A DNA stretch of 64,000 nucleotides from Prevotella sp. (GCA_017554105.1 JAFZIY010000031.1:248001-312000); one strand, 5' to 3'. Positions 9,290 through 17,948 are shown, counted from the stretch's first letter. Notes: generated by a model not told the origin, from the letters alone. Numbers and translations: made by a program.

Positions 9290-10936
9290 ATGACGATGGA
9301 CAACAGGACACATCCTTTGAAAACGGACATTGCACCACCTGAGCGTTTCACCTACCCCTTCTGCTACGAGCCACATGCGCTGTGCAGGGAGGCGGCGGCA
9401 CAGGTGCAGCAATATATCAAGGAGCATGTCGACATACGGGAAGATGCTGACCGCGGCAAGATGTTCGGTGTCCTCATAGTCCAACCCCAAAAACCCACCA
9501 TCCCCCCACCGGGGGGACAAGAGGGGGGCCTTTTCCTCGCCGCATACAGTGGACTGCTGGCAGGACGCAACGACTGGGATTGGTTCGTGCCACCCGTCTT
9601 CGATGCACAGCAGCCCGACGGCAACTTCAAGACCCACGAGGCTGAGATTTCAGCCATCAATAAGCAGATTGAAGACATCGAGAATAATGAGAAGACAAAG
9701 GCACTAAGGGCAGAACTGACACAACGGCGCGAGGAGGAACGGCAAGCGGTGGCACAGTTCAAGGCGATGATGGAGAAGTCGAAGATGATAAGGGACCTCC
9801 GGCGCATGCAACATAACATCGAACCAACCGTCGCTGCCGAACTGATACGCGAGAGTCAGTTCCAGAAGGCCGAACTCCGTCGGTTGCAGAAGGCGCATGG
9901 TGCCTTGGTGGCACGTGCCGAGGAGGCTCTGCGTGAAGTGGAACAGCAGATAGAGTCATTGAAAAACAAACGACGCGAGATGTCCGACGCACTGCAACGA
10001 TGGCTCTTCAGCCAATACCGTATGCTTAATGCGAAGGGCGAGGAGAAAGACCTCGTTGACATATTCCACGACTACAAAGGAACCCTACCGCCTGCGGCGG
10101 CGGGTGACTGCTGTGCACCAAAACTGCTGCAATATGCCTATCAGCACCATCTGAAACCCGTGTGCATGGCTGAGTTCTGGTGGGGTGAGTCGCCACAGGC
10201 GGAGATACGTCATCACCTGGAGTATTACCCAGCATGCCGTAGCCGTTGCCTGCCCATACTGACATGGATGATGCAGGGACTCGAAGTTGACCCTAATCCA
10301 CAGGAGGACTGCCAACATCAGGCGCTACCGATAGTCTATGAAGACTCGAAAATGTGGGTTGTTGACAAGCCTTCGGGCATGCTCAGCGTACCAGGAAAGA
10401 TAAAGCGCGAGTCGGCATACAACATACTGAAGGCACGATGTCGTGAAGACGAAGAACCTCTTGTGGTACACCGCCTCGACATGGAGACCTCAGGACTGCT
10501 CATCTTCGCAAAAGATGGCGATACACAGCGGTGGCTGCAACGTCTGTTTGAGCAACGGAAGGTGGAGAAACGCTATGTGGCACTGGTGGAGGGGACTATC
10601 ACCTCGGGCAGCGGAATCATCGACCTGCCCATGCGTCCCAATCCTCTCGACCGACCACGGCAGGTAATCGACCACGAGAAAGGCCGCAAGGCAGTGACAA
10701 GATATGAGGTAATGAGCATTGAGGACGGTATAACCCGACTGGCACTCTACCCCGTAACAGGACGCACCCACCAGTTGCGAGTCCACTGTGCTCATACCGA
10801 AGGACTCGGAAGTCCCATCGTCGGCGACCGCCTCTACGGCCATCCTGCCGAGCGACTGATGCTCCATTGCCAACACATCAGTTTCGTCTCGCCCACTGGC
10901 GAACGTCTGCAATTCAATTCTGAAGTGCCTTTTTAA
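9290..10936 (+). CDS. RluA-family pseudouridine synthase with a long N-terminal extension
   Basis: A 548-residue protein. The C-terminal third is a classical RluA catalytic domain: IVYEDSKMWVVDKPSGML, then VVHRLDMETSGLLIFAK containing the HRLD motif with the catalytic Asp, then GRTHQLRVH. It should convert uridine to pseudouridine in rRNA or tRNA. Before it lie a conserved region (20-120), a charged coiled-coil (about 125-240) and a segment with spaced Cys residues (CCAPK, CRSRC). Bacteroidetes have RluA proteins of this length, so the extension is normal for the group. Unusual: residues about 65-80 (PQKPTIPPPGGQEGG) are encoded by a copy of the G/C-rich palindromic repeat found between genes elsewhere here, inserted in frame. 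A possible weak promoter, TAACTTAG, lies about 20 bp upstream. Confidence 0.88.
   Translation: MTMDNRTHPLKTDIAPPERFTYPFCYEPHALCREAAAQVQQYIKEHVDIREDADRGKMFGVLIVQPQKPTIPPPGGQEGGLFLAAYSGLLAGRNDWDWFVPPVFDAQQPDGNFKTHEAEISAINKQIEDIENNEKTKALRAELTQRREEERQAVAQFKAMMEKSKMIRDLRRMQHNIEPTVAAELIRESQFQKAELRRLQKAHGALVARAEEALREVEQQIESLKNKRREMSDALQRWLFSQYRMLNAKGEEKDLVDIFHDYKGTLPPAAAGDCCAPKLLQYAYQHHLKPVCMAEFWWGESPQAEIRHHLEYYPACRSRCLPILTWMMQGLEVDPNPQEDCQHQALPIVYEDSKMWVVDKPSGMLSVPGKIKRESAYNILKARCREDEEPLVVHRLDMETSGLLIFAKDGDTQRWLQRLFEQRKVEKRYVALVEGTITSGSGIIDLPMRPNPLDRPRQVIDHEKGRKAVTRYEVMSIEDGITRLALYPVTGRTHQLRVHCAHTEGLGSPIVGDRLYGHPAERLMLHCQHISFVSPTGERLQFNSEVPF
9485..9530. repeat. G/C-rich palindromic repeat inside the pseudouridine synthase gene
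   Basis: The stretch has runs CCCACCATCCCCCCACC and GGGGGGACAAGAGGGGGG, which can fold back on each other. It resembles the intergenic copies at 11111-11140 and 12875-12906. It lies in frame and keeps the gene open. Confidence 0.65.
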
Positions 10937-10952
10937 CGTAACGTAAAGAGTT

Positions 10953-10970
10953 CTCCGCCGAGCGGCGGAG
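10953..10970 (+). terminator. Hairpin after the pseudouridine synthase gene
   Basis: CTCCGCC and GGCGGAG form a perfect 7-bp stem around a GAGC loop, 16 bp after the stop. There is no following T-run, so it may act as an RNA 3'-end or belong to the repeat cluster immediately downstream. Confidence 0.4.
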
Positions 10971-10990
10971 GCATTCCTATGCTTTTGAAA

Positions 10991-11033
10991 AGCAATCCTG
11001 CCAGGATTGGTGAGCAAACCTGGCAGGATTGCT
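10991..11033. repeat. Palindromic repeat with a 15-bp stem (AATCCTGCCAGGATT family)
   Basis: Two 15-base arms (10991-11005 and 11019-11033), exact reverse complements, flank a 13-base loop that contains GGTGAGCAAA. The flanking AATTTCGGCAGAATT at about 11038-11052 is a second, smaller palindrome. The same components occur in the gap at 46170-46252, so this is a dispersed element. Confidence 0.7.
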
Positions 11034-11110
11034 CTGCAATTTCGGCAGAATTACCATTCAAAACGCCACAACCTGCCTTTCTATTCCCTTTCTACCAAGA
11101 GCAAAAAAAA

Positions 11111-11140
11111 CCTCCCCAACAGGGGAGGAAGGGAGGGGGC
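11111..11140. repeat. G/C-rich palindromic repeat after the pyridoxal kinase gene
   Basis: CCTCCCC and GGGGAGG surround a short loop, followed by GGAGGGGG. It sits 5 bp beyond the kinase stop codon on the minus strand and may serve as part of its transcript end. Confidence 0.6.
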
Positions 11141-11144
11141 TTGC

Positions 11145-11957
11145 CTATATCATATTGAGGTAGTTCTCGATGGGTATTCCTCGGTTCTTGTCTTCGTTGT
11201 CCTTGTTAGCCTCTATCAGTTGCGACAACGTATCCATTGCTGCCCTTGTGCTCTTTTTCAGGGATTCTCCGTTGAGCAGATGTCCGATGAGGATGGCAGA
11301 GAACATATCGCCCGTACCAGGGAAATGCACGGGAATCTCCGTGTATGGCAGGCAGAATGTCTCGTCGTTGTTATGGTTATAGCCTATCACCGACGTCTGT
11401 CCGTCAATCTTTATACTTGTAATGAGAGCCGAACGGGTGCCTATCTTGAGAAGTTTGCACAAAATCTCCTTTGCCTCAGCCAGTGTCACGCCATTCTCAT
11501 TGTATGGTGTGTTGGTGAGATATGCCGCCTCAGTATAGTTGGGGAAACACAGGTCGGCCACCCCAAGCATCTCACGCATACACTCCACACGCTCTGGTGT
11601 AACACCATTATACAGTTTCCCCTCATCGCCCATGATAGGGTCGACAAAGATGATGGTGCCATTCTCCGACTGCTCGCGGCAATAGTCCGCCACCATGCGC
11701 GCCTGTCTCTCGCTGCAGATGAAGCCTGTGGCTATGGCATCAAAGGAGAATCCGAGTTGTTTCCAAACGGGGAACACACCCTCCATATAGTCGGTGGTCT
11801 CCATGATATTGAACGTTCCGTAGTCGAGGGTATTGCTCACAAGGGCAGTAGGCAGGTTATACACGGGCAGTCCCATGTACGACAGGATGGGCAGCATCGC
11901 CGCCGTAGCCACCTTGCCATAACCCGCAAGGTCGTTGATGAGTAGTATCTGTTTCAT
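11145..11957 (-). CDS. pdxK: Pyridoxal/pyridoxamine kinase (ribokinase fold)
   Basis: A 270-residue protein of the PdxK/PdxY group, which phosphorylates vitamin B6 vitamers with ATP to feed the pyridoxal phosphate salvage pathway in the cytoplasm. Evidence: the N-terminal INDLAGYGKVATAAMLPIL matches the family opening in which the substrate is bound, FVDPIMGDEGKLY (about 160-172) is the PdxK active-site strand, and FPGTGDMFSAILIGHLL carries the GTGD anion hole and catalytic Asp. Length is as usual for the family. It is a single gene facing the RluA gene and divergent from the PrsW gene; a TAATTTTG box at 11978-11985 on the minus strand is its likely promoter. I use pdxK as a generic symbol; pdxY is equally possible. 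Confidence 0.88.
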   Translation of the reverse strand: MKQILLINDLAGYGKVATAAMLPILSYMGLPVYNLPTALVSNTLDYGTFNIMETTDYMEGVFPVWKQLGFSFDAIATGFICSERQARMVADYCREQSENGTIIFVDPIMGDEGKLYNGVTPERVECMREMLGVADLCFPNYTEAAYLTNTPYNENGVTLAEAKEILCKLLKIGTRSALITSIKIDGQTSVIGYNHNNDETFCLPYTEIPVHFPGTGDMFSAILIGHLLNGESLKKSTRAAMDTLSQLIEANKDNEDKNRGIPIENYLNMI

Positions 11958-11977
11958 TTCTCTTTACAAATGCGCTG

Positions 11978-11985
11978 CAAAATTA
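11978..11985 (-). promoter_or_regulatory. -7 promoter box of the pyridoxal kinase gene
   Basis: The minus strand reads TAATTTTG, matching TAnnTTTG, about 20 nt before the ATG. Confidence 0.55.
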
Positions 11986-12029
11986 TAAAATAATTATGAA
12001 TTATAAATTATGAATTATAAATTATTTCG

Positions 12030-12037
12030 TACCTTTG
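12030..12037 (+). promoter_or_regulatory. -7 promoter box of the PrsW-like gene
   Basis: TACCTTTG lies 22 nt before the ATG at 12060. Just upstream, 11992-12024 is a short A/T repeat (ATTATGAATTATAA words) that would make the upstream DNA flexible. Confidence 0.6.
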
Positions 12038-12059
12038 CGTCCGATTAACAAAGCATGAT

Positions 12060-12791
12060 ATGTTCGACTTCCAGTTAATAATGATTTCCGCACTGACTCC
12101 AGTGGCAGTGCTGATATGGTATTTATACCGTAAGGACAAGGCTAAACCCGAACCGCCGCTGAACCTTGTGCTGGCTTTTGTCGCCGGCATTCTCTCCGTG
12201 TTCCTCTCACTCGCCAAGACCATACCTATGAGTGCTTTAGGTTTCGACTTCAGCGAGAGTGAGTCGATGATAGGACAGGCTTTCGAGGCATTGTTCATGG
12301 CTGCCCTCCCCGAGGAGATGGCGAAACTACTGATGTTCCTCATCGTCATCCACTTCATGAAGAACTTCGATGAGTATATTGATGGCGCGGTGTATTGCGG
12401 CATCGTTGGTCTTGGCTTTGCGGGATTTGAGAATATAATGTATATCGCGGGTGCCGAAGACATGATAAGCACTTCCATCGGCAGGGCCCTGATGTCCATC
12501 CCTGGACACTTCAGTTTCGGCATCGCGATGGGTTATTATTTCTCCCGCTCATGGTTTGACCGCAAGAAGAACTGGCTCTTCTATCCACTTATCATTGTCG
12601 TTCCGGTATTTGCCCATTGGGTTTATGACGCGCTGCTGATGTGCGCCAGCGTTGCACCAGAGGGTGTTGACCTCTTCCTGATGCTCGTCTTCTTCGCCTT
12701 CTTCGCCGTGATGATGGTCATTACCTTCCTGTCCATCCGTCATCTGCAGAAACTCGACAAGACAAGGGAATTAGAGTCAAACATGGTTTGA
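12060..12791 (+). CDS. PrsW-family intramembrane metalloprotease
   Basis: A 243-residue polytopic membrane protein with about seven or eight hydrophobic helices. Signature residues of the PrsW/M82 family are visible: ALPEEMAKLLMFL (paired Glu), GFAGFENIMYI (second Glu), IPGHFSFGIAMGYY (His) and FAHWVYDALL (second His). These Glu and His residues are the proposed zinc ligands. PrsW proteins cleave membrane-bound substrates such as anti-sigma factors; the substrate here is unknown. The gene has its own promoter and no co-directional partner nearby. The C-terminus is a short charged tail (LRHLQKLDKTRELE-like). Confidence 0.85.
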   Translation: MFDFQLIMISALTPVAVLIWYLYRKDKAKPEPPLNLVLAFVAGILSVFLSLAKTIPMSALGFDFSESESMIGQAFEALFMAALPEEMAKLLMFLIVIHFMKNFDEYIDGAVYCGIVGLGFAGFENIMYIAGAEDMISTSIGRALMSIPGHFSFGIAMGYYFSRSWFDRKKNWLFYPLIIVVPVFAHWVYDALLMCASVAPEGVDLFLMLVFFAFFAVMMVITFLSIRHLQKLDKTRELESNMV

Positions 12792-12874
12792 CAGAAAGAC
12801 AGGTTTAAGACATAAAGACACGTTTTAGACAAAAAGACATAAAAACAATTTTTATATAAGAGACATTATACAAA

Positions 12875-12906
12875 GCCCCTCCCTAGGGGGAGGGGTTGGG
12901 GTGGGG
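12875..12906. repeat. G/C-rich palindromic repeat between prsW and the RT island
   Basis: GCCCCTCCC and GGGAGGGGT arms around a CTAG centre, followed by TGGGGTGGGG. It is the most symmetric copy of the family also seen at 9485, 11111 and 55766, and may end the prsW transcript. Confidence 0.65.
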
Positions 12907-12910
12907 TTAA

Positions 12911-12945
12911 TAACTCCACACTCCTAATTCCTAACTCCTAACTCA
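12911..12945. repeat. Degenerate AACTCC-type short repeats
   Basis: About four words of the AACTCCTAA/TAATTCC type directly follow the G/C-rich palindrome and mark the left border of the RT island. Confidence 0.55.
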
Positions 12946-12982
12946 GCCGGTGGGGCTTTTCATAAAGATTTTTGACAACTTG

Positions 12983-13014
12983 TTTGCATATTATAAATAT
13001 TGGTTGTATATTTG
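12983..13014 (+). promoter_or_regulatory. Promoter of the RT island
   Basis: TTTG at 12983-12986 and TATATTTG at 13007-13014, with a 20-bp spacer, make one of the best Bacteroidetes-type promoters in the window. It precedes the 172-residue protein by 42 bp. No terminator-like structure separates that gene from the RT except the structured RNA itself, so one transcript probably covers the whole island. Confidence 0.7.
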
Positions 13015-13056
13015 CAATCAGTAAATCAAATTGCTAACTCATTAAAATTGGAAACA

Positions 13057-13575
13057 ATGGATTTTGGTAAGTTATTCTTTAAAGTTGTGGATCTCGTCAA
13101 GGACAATATCGCGAGTTCAAACAGCAATGAGATACCCAGACAACAATCCCGTCCCGAACAACGTCCTGTTTCCCAGCCAGAGGTGAAAATGGAAGTGGAA
13201 AGGACAGACGCTGAATGGGTAAACTATTTCAAGGAGATTCTGGCGAGTGAATTCCCATTGTACACGATTCGTGAAAACGTGCCGGTGACCGATCTGGCTG
13301 GATACGCCAATGACGAATTCAAACTATACCAGACACGCCCGACACAAGCCTATAAGGCTGAATGGGGACAGCCCTACACATTCGTTCTTGAAACAGGCGG
13401 CAGTGCCAAGGGAGTAGTGATGCTGGGTAATGGCCACAGCCACGACAGCAATGTGAAATACCTGATTGCAAGGAAGTATGCCCAGAAGATGGGACTTCCC
13501 TACATCAACTTCTACACGCAGATGCCCAACGAAAGAGCATACGTAATAGAACGCATTCGCAAGTTTTTGGCTTAA
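13057..13575 (+). CDS. Unknown 172-residue protein upstream of the structured RNA and RT
   Basis: I do not recognise the family. The N-terminal helix (MDFGKLFFKVVDLVKDNI) is followed by a Gln/Pro/Arg-rich linker (about 22-47) and then a compact alpha/beta domain (50-172). That domain ends with a strongly patterned block: GVVMLGNGHSHDSNVKYLIA, then GLPYINFYTQMPNERAY and VIERI. The alternation of hydrophobic strands with conserved-looking His, Asp, Lys, Asn and Arg suggests a nuclease-like or nucleotide-binding fold, but I see no confirmed catalytic motif. No signal peptide or membrane helix. The gene is the first in the RT island, reads in the same direction as the RT and ends 10 nt before the structured RNA. 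Whether it works with the RT or is only a neighbour is open. Confidence 0.8.
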   Translation: MDFGKLFFKVVDLVKDNIASSNSNEIPRQQSRPEQRPVSQPEVKMEVERTDAEWVNYFKEILASEFPLYTIRENVPVTDLAGYANDEFKLYQTRPTQAYKAEWGQPYTFVLETGGSAKGVVMLGNGHSHDSNVKYLIARKYAQKMGLPYINFYTQMPNERAYVIERIRKFLA

Positions 13576-13584
13576 TAACTAATT

Positions 13585-13718
13585 GAAAAAGGGGATGCAG
13601 CCATGCTGCACCTGCAAAGGAGGCAGCCTTATCCACATTTCCACGTTTTGCAGGTAACAGGACAAGGTATCCTCTCGTGATCCGCAATTTTGCGGATTCA
13701 AAATCATTCCCCTTTTTC
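13585..13718 (+). ncRNA. Candidate RT-associated structured RNA, closed by a 13-bp stem
   Basis: The 165-nt gap before the RT folds almost entirely. The ends 13585-13597 and 13705-13718 pair over 13 bp (GAAAAAGGGGATG with its complement) with one bulged T. Inside, in order: hairpin GCAGC-CAT-GCTGC (13597-13609); a 9-bp stem ACCTGCAAA (13610-13618) with TTTGCAGGT (13647-13655) enclosing a 28-nt loop; a small AGGA/TCCT hairpin (13659-13673); and a hairpin at 13681-13696, TCCGCA-ATTT-TGCGGA. Paired ends with stem-loops immediately upstream of an RT is the arrangement of retron msr-msd RNAs and of the ncRNAs of several defence RTs. The msd-like hairpin is short for a retron. The 3' arm ends in a T-rich run, so partial terminator activity is the main alternative. 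Confidence 0.6.
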
Positions 13719-13740
13719 TTTCATATTATTATACGTTTTC

Positions 13741-14970
13741 ATGCAGCCCAAACTTGTTTTCCAAAGCATATTATCACAACTGACACGGCAAGAGGTATGG
13801 GAGGAGTTTCTGGCCTACCGCCTGATGAAAGGCCGTTTCACGTGGCATGAGTTCGACGAAGCCGACAGTTATGTGGAACGGGAAGAATACCTTCCGCTGG
13901 CACAAAGAATCGTGCAGGGAGAAGGTTTGGGCATTCCCAAGAAGAAGATTGTCAACAAGATGGGTACGGGCAAGAAACGGGTGGTTTACTGTTTCGCGCC
14001 CGATGAGATGACGATTCTCAAAATCCTTGCCTTCAAACTATATCATTATGACACGTGGTTCGCGCCCAACTGCTATGCCTTCCGCCGGGGTGTGAAAGCC
14101 AGTGATGCCATCTATGACATCATTCGCGCTATCGGAGACAAGGAAATGTGGGCTTACAAACTTGACATCCACAATTACTTCAATTCCATTTCCGTTGAGA
14201 TCCTCTTGCCGATGCTGGCGGAGATGATGGCCGACGACATGCCTTTGTACCGCTTTTTTGAAAAGATGCTGACCAATGACAGGGTTGTCTATAACGGTGA
14301 GACAATCCATGAAAGCCACGGTGTGATGGCAGGCACGCCCACCTCACCTTTCCTGGCAAATGTTTACCTGAAAGAGGTAGACAAGTATTTCCATGATGCC
14401 CATGTCGTTTATGCCCGCTATTCCGACGATATCATCATTTTTGCGCCTGACCTTGAGACTTTGGAGGAACATAAAAGTCGGATGGAAGGTTTTCTCAGGC
14501 AATACCGACTGGAAAAGAACCCCGACAAAGAAAGGATCTACTCGCCCGATGAAGCCTATGAGTTCCTGGGATTCAAGTGCCACGGTCGTGACATTGATAT
14601 CTCGGAAGCAACCATCAGGAAGATGAAAGGCAAGATAAAACGCACCACCAAGTCGTTGATGCGCTGGAGCAGTAAGAACAACATCGAACCAGAAAAAGCG
14701 ATGAAAGGACTTATCAACCATTTCAACCGTGTGTTCTTTGAGAATGGGGATACAGAGTCGTTGACATGGTCGAGGTGGTTTTTCCCCGTCATCAACAAAA
14801 CCGAAGGATTAAAGGAGATAGACCATTACCTCCAACAGAACATCCGCTTCCTAAGCACGGGAAAACACAATAAAACCAATTACAAAACAGATTACGCCCA
14901 ACTGAAACAATTGGGATATAAAAGTTTGGTGAACGAATACTATAAATATAAAAAAGGTCACGCTTTTTAG
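13741..14970 (+). CDS. Reverse transcriptase of unassigned (retron/UG/group II-like) class
   Basis: A 409-residue protein starting at the ATG at 13741; an upstream in-frame TTG at 13690 lies within the structured RNA and is rejected. Motifs in order: RRGVKASDA (RT2a, about 114-122); KLDIHNYFNSI with the first catalytic Asp142; GVMAGTPTSPFLANVYL (motif B, about 194-210); YARYSDDIIIF with catalytic Asp229-Asp230 in a YSDD box; YEFLGFKCHG (RT7); and a helical C-terminal thumb ending KQLGYKSLVNEYYKYKKG. There is no maturase X domain, HNH endonuclease or integrase. The SP after the glycine motif excludes the SQ signature of diversity-generating retroelements, and the segment after YxDD lacks the typical retron LTFS. 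It is predicted to make cDNA from RNA, perhaps from the structured RNA 22 nt upstream. Stop codon lies inside the terminator shared with enolase. Confidence 0.9.
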   Translation: MQPKLVFQSILSQLTRQEVWEEFLAYRLMKGRFTWHEFDEADSYVEREEYLPLAQRIVQGEGLGIPKKKIVNKMGTGKKRVVYCFAPDEMTILKILAFKLYHYDTWFAPNCYAFRRGVKASDAIYDIIRAIGDKEMWAYKLDIHNYFNSISVEILLPMLAEMMADDMPLYRFFEKMLTNDRVVYNGETIHESHGVMAGTPTSPFLANVYLKEVDKYFHDAHVVYARYSDDIIIFAPDLETLEEHKSRMEGFLRQYRLEKNPDKERIYSPDEAYEFLGFKCHGRDIDISEATIRKMKGKIKRTTKSLMRWSSKNNIEPEKAMKGLINHFNRVFFENGDTESLTWSRWFFPVINKTEGLKEIDHYLQQNIRFLSTGKHNKTNYKTDYAQLKQLGYKSLVNEYYKYKKGHAF

Positions 14971-14984
14971 GGCATGACCTTTTA
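14951..14984. terminator. Bidirectional terminator between the RT and enolase
   Basis: AAAAGGTCA and TGACCTTTT form a stem with flanking A and T runs, so it works in both directions. It overlaps the RT stop codon and lies about 20 bp after the enolase stop. Confidence 0.75.
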
Positions 14985-15003
14985 ATATATGTTGAAGTTT
15001 TGA

Positions 15004-16323
<1,320 letters not shown>

Positions 16324-16366
16324 TTATAGTTAAAAATGATAATTTCTCTTTCTCTTTTTCAACTTG

Positions 16367-16374
16367 CAAAGATA
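16367..16374 (-). promoter_or_regulatory. -7 promoter box of enolase
   Basis: The minus strand reads TATCTTTG, matching TAnnTTTG, 52 nt before the ATG. Confidence 0.6.
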
Positions 16375-16464
16375 AAAAGAAAAAGGCAATAAAATGTGTA
16401 TTGCCTTTCTCTCTTAATCTTTTTTAATATTATAATCAAGTTATTGGAATGTTCAGTTTGCAAA

Positions 16465-16505
16465 AAACACCCAACACCTATCACCTAACACCCATTACCT
16501 AACAC
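16465..16505. repeat. Degenerate ACACCTATC/ACCTAACACC short repeats
   Basis: Several words of the ACCTAACACC type lie between enolase and GH43 and run into the end of the GH43 gene, where they encode its last residues. They are a variant of the AACTCC-type intergenic runs. Confidence 0.5.
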
Positions 16506-17922
16506 CAAACTCCCACCAATCGAAGTTGAACAGTTTCGCTCCCTTGTTGCCGGTGAACACAAGATAGAGATCGTGCTTACCCGTGACATCCTCGGTGATA
16601 TCAGTCTTCAGCACCTGCCACTGCTCCCAACCTCCAGTGCGTGGAACGTCGAGGACGGCAACCTGCTGACCTTCAATGCTGTCGAGGCGCACCTCAATCT
16701 TTCCACCCTGCAAGGCAGAAGCCACGGATGCGGTAAACGTCTTTGGTGACTGCTCGCCAAAGTCCACCTCGCGCACCTTTATATAGTCACCGTTGTTAAT
16801 CTCGCTGATATATACACCGGTCTTATCGTTAGTCTCGCTCTTCACTCCCACCGACCATGCCATAGTCTCTGCCTCGACACGCTGGTATGGGTTAAGCGTT
16901 CCTATTGGGGCTACGCCCTCGTCGGTATGATGGATTATAGGGAAGAGACCGTCTGCCTGATAGGTGAACTCCTCCACTGCCGCACTGCGCCCGAAACCAC
17001 CTCCGCCAGGCAACTTACCCGTGTGGTAGAAGAAATAGGAATGTCCCTTGAAGTCAGCCACACCACAGTGATTGGTGAACGACTTGGTATCCTCCTGCGG
17101 CATGATGTTGCCACGATAGGTCCAAGGTCCTTCGGGGGATGGAGCGGTAGAATAGGCGATATGCTCGGGGATGCCGCCCGCAGCATAAAGGAGGTAATAG
17201 ATACCTGTAGGTTTCTTTGCTTTCTTTCCTTTCTTATCGGTGAGGAACACGTTGCGTTTCATTATCCAAGGACCTTCGACATAACAGTCCTTATACTTCG
17301 TTTCCCTGTTACGTTCAGCGGCATTGGGCGCACCAAAGCCCTCGACGGTCTGGTTCACTGTCTTCACCTCACCATCAAATGATATCATGTCGCGGTTCAA
17401 CTTCGCGTAATATACTACCGGATTACCCCAGAATATCCATGCCTGCCCATCATCATCGATAAACACCGTCGGGTCTATATGGTCCCACTTGCCATCCTCA
17501 TACAAAGGCTTGCCAAGGGCATCACGGAAAGGTCCTGTGGGAGAGTCGGCAACCGCCACTCCTATTGCCATGCCTTTCGATATGTTAGAGTGAGCACAGA
17601 AATACCAATAGAACTTGCCATCGCGCTCGATGGTCTGCGATGCCCATGCACGGTCGTCAGCCCACTGAAACGAACTGAGGTCGATGGGAGAACCGTGGTC
17701 GGTCCAGTTTACCATGTCACTGCTTGAATAAACTCTCCACTCGTACATCCAGAAGAAGTCGGCATTGTCCTCATCGTGGCCTACATACATATAAATCCGA
17801 TCGCCACTGACCATAGGAGCGGGGTCGCTTGTAAACCATGTCTGTACCACTGGATTCTGCGCATTTGCCACCGTCATGGTCATCACCAATGTCACGGCAG
17901 CAGTCATAATTCTTTTAATCAT
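16495..17922 (-). CDS. GH43 arabinosidase/xylosidase with a C-terminal CBM6
   Basis: A 475-residue secreted enzyme. A signal peptide (about 1-21, ending VANAQ) leads into a five-bladed propeller. The three GH43 catalytic acids are visible: Asp in TSDPAPMVSGD (base), Asp in DHIDPTVFIDDDG (pKa modulator) and Glu in DCYVEGPWIMKRN (acid). After about residue 345, VEAETMAWS and the following beta-sandwich match CBM6, a xylan- or arabinan-binding module. It should release arabinose or xylose from hemicellulose side chains in the periplasm or outside the cell. A TAATTTTG box at 17949-17956 is its likely promoter. Exact substrate cannot be read from sequence. Confidence 0.9.
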   Translation of the reverse strand: MIKRIMTAAVTLVMTMTVANAQNPVVQTWFTSDPAPMVSGDRIYMYVGHDEDNADFFWMYEWRVYSSSDMVNWTDHGSPIDLSSFQWADDRAWASQTIERDGKFYWYFCAHSNISKGMAIGVAVADSPTGPFRDALGKPLYEDGKWDHIDPTVFIDDDGQAWIFWGNPVVYYAKLNRDMISFDGEVKTVNQTVEGFGAPNAAERNRETKYKDCYVEGPWIMKRNVFLTDKKGKKAKKPTGIYYLLYAAGGIPEHIAYSTAPSPEGPWTYRGNIMPQEDTKSFTNHCGVADFKGHSYFFYHTGKLPGGGGFGRSAAVEEFTYQADGLFPIIHHTDEGVAPIGTLNPYQRVEAETMAWSVGVKSETNDKTGVYISEINNGDYIKVREVDFGEQSPKTFTASVASALQGGKIEVRLDSIEGQQVAVLDVPRTGGWEQWQVLKTDITEDVTGKHDLYLVFTGNKGAKLFNFDWWEFGVR

Positions 17923-17948
17923 ATTACCTTTTTTCTTGTTTTTGACCG

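Noticed and set aside
9171-9351. Sixty-residue N-terminal extension of the helicase
   Set aside because: The promoter box at 9194-9201 lies inside it, and the sequence overlaps the start region of the divergent RluA-type gene.
13690-13740. Upstream TTG start for the RT
   Set aside because: It would place translation inside the hairpin and 3' arm of the structured RNA and adds 17 residues with no RT homology.
13585-14970. Diversity-generating retroelement
   Set aside because: The RT motif is SP not SQ, there is no Avd-like gene, and I found no near-copy of the intergenic region (a variable repeat) in the window.
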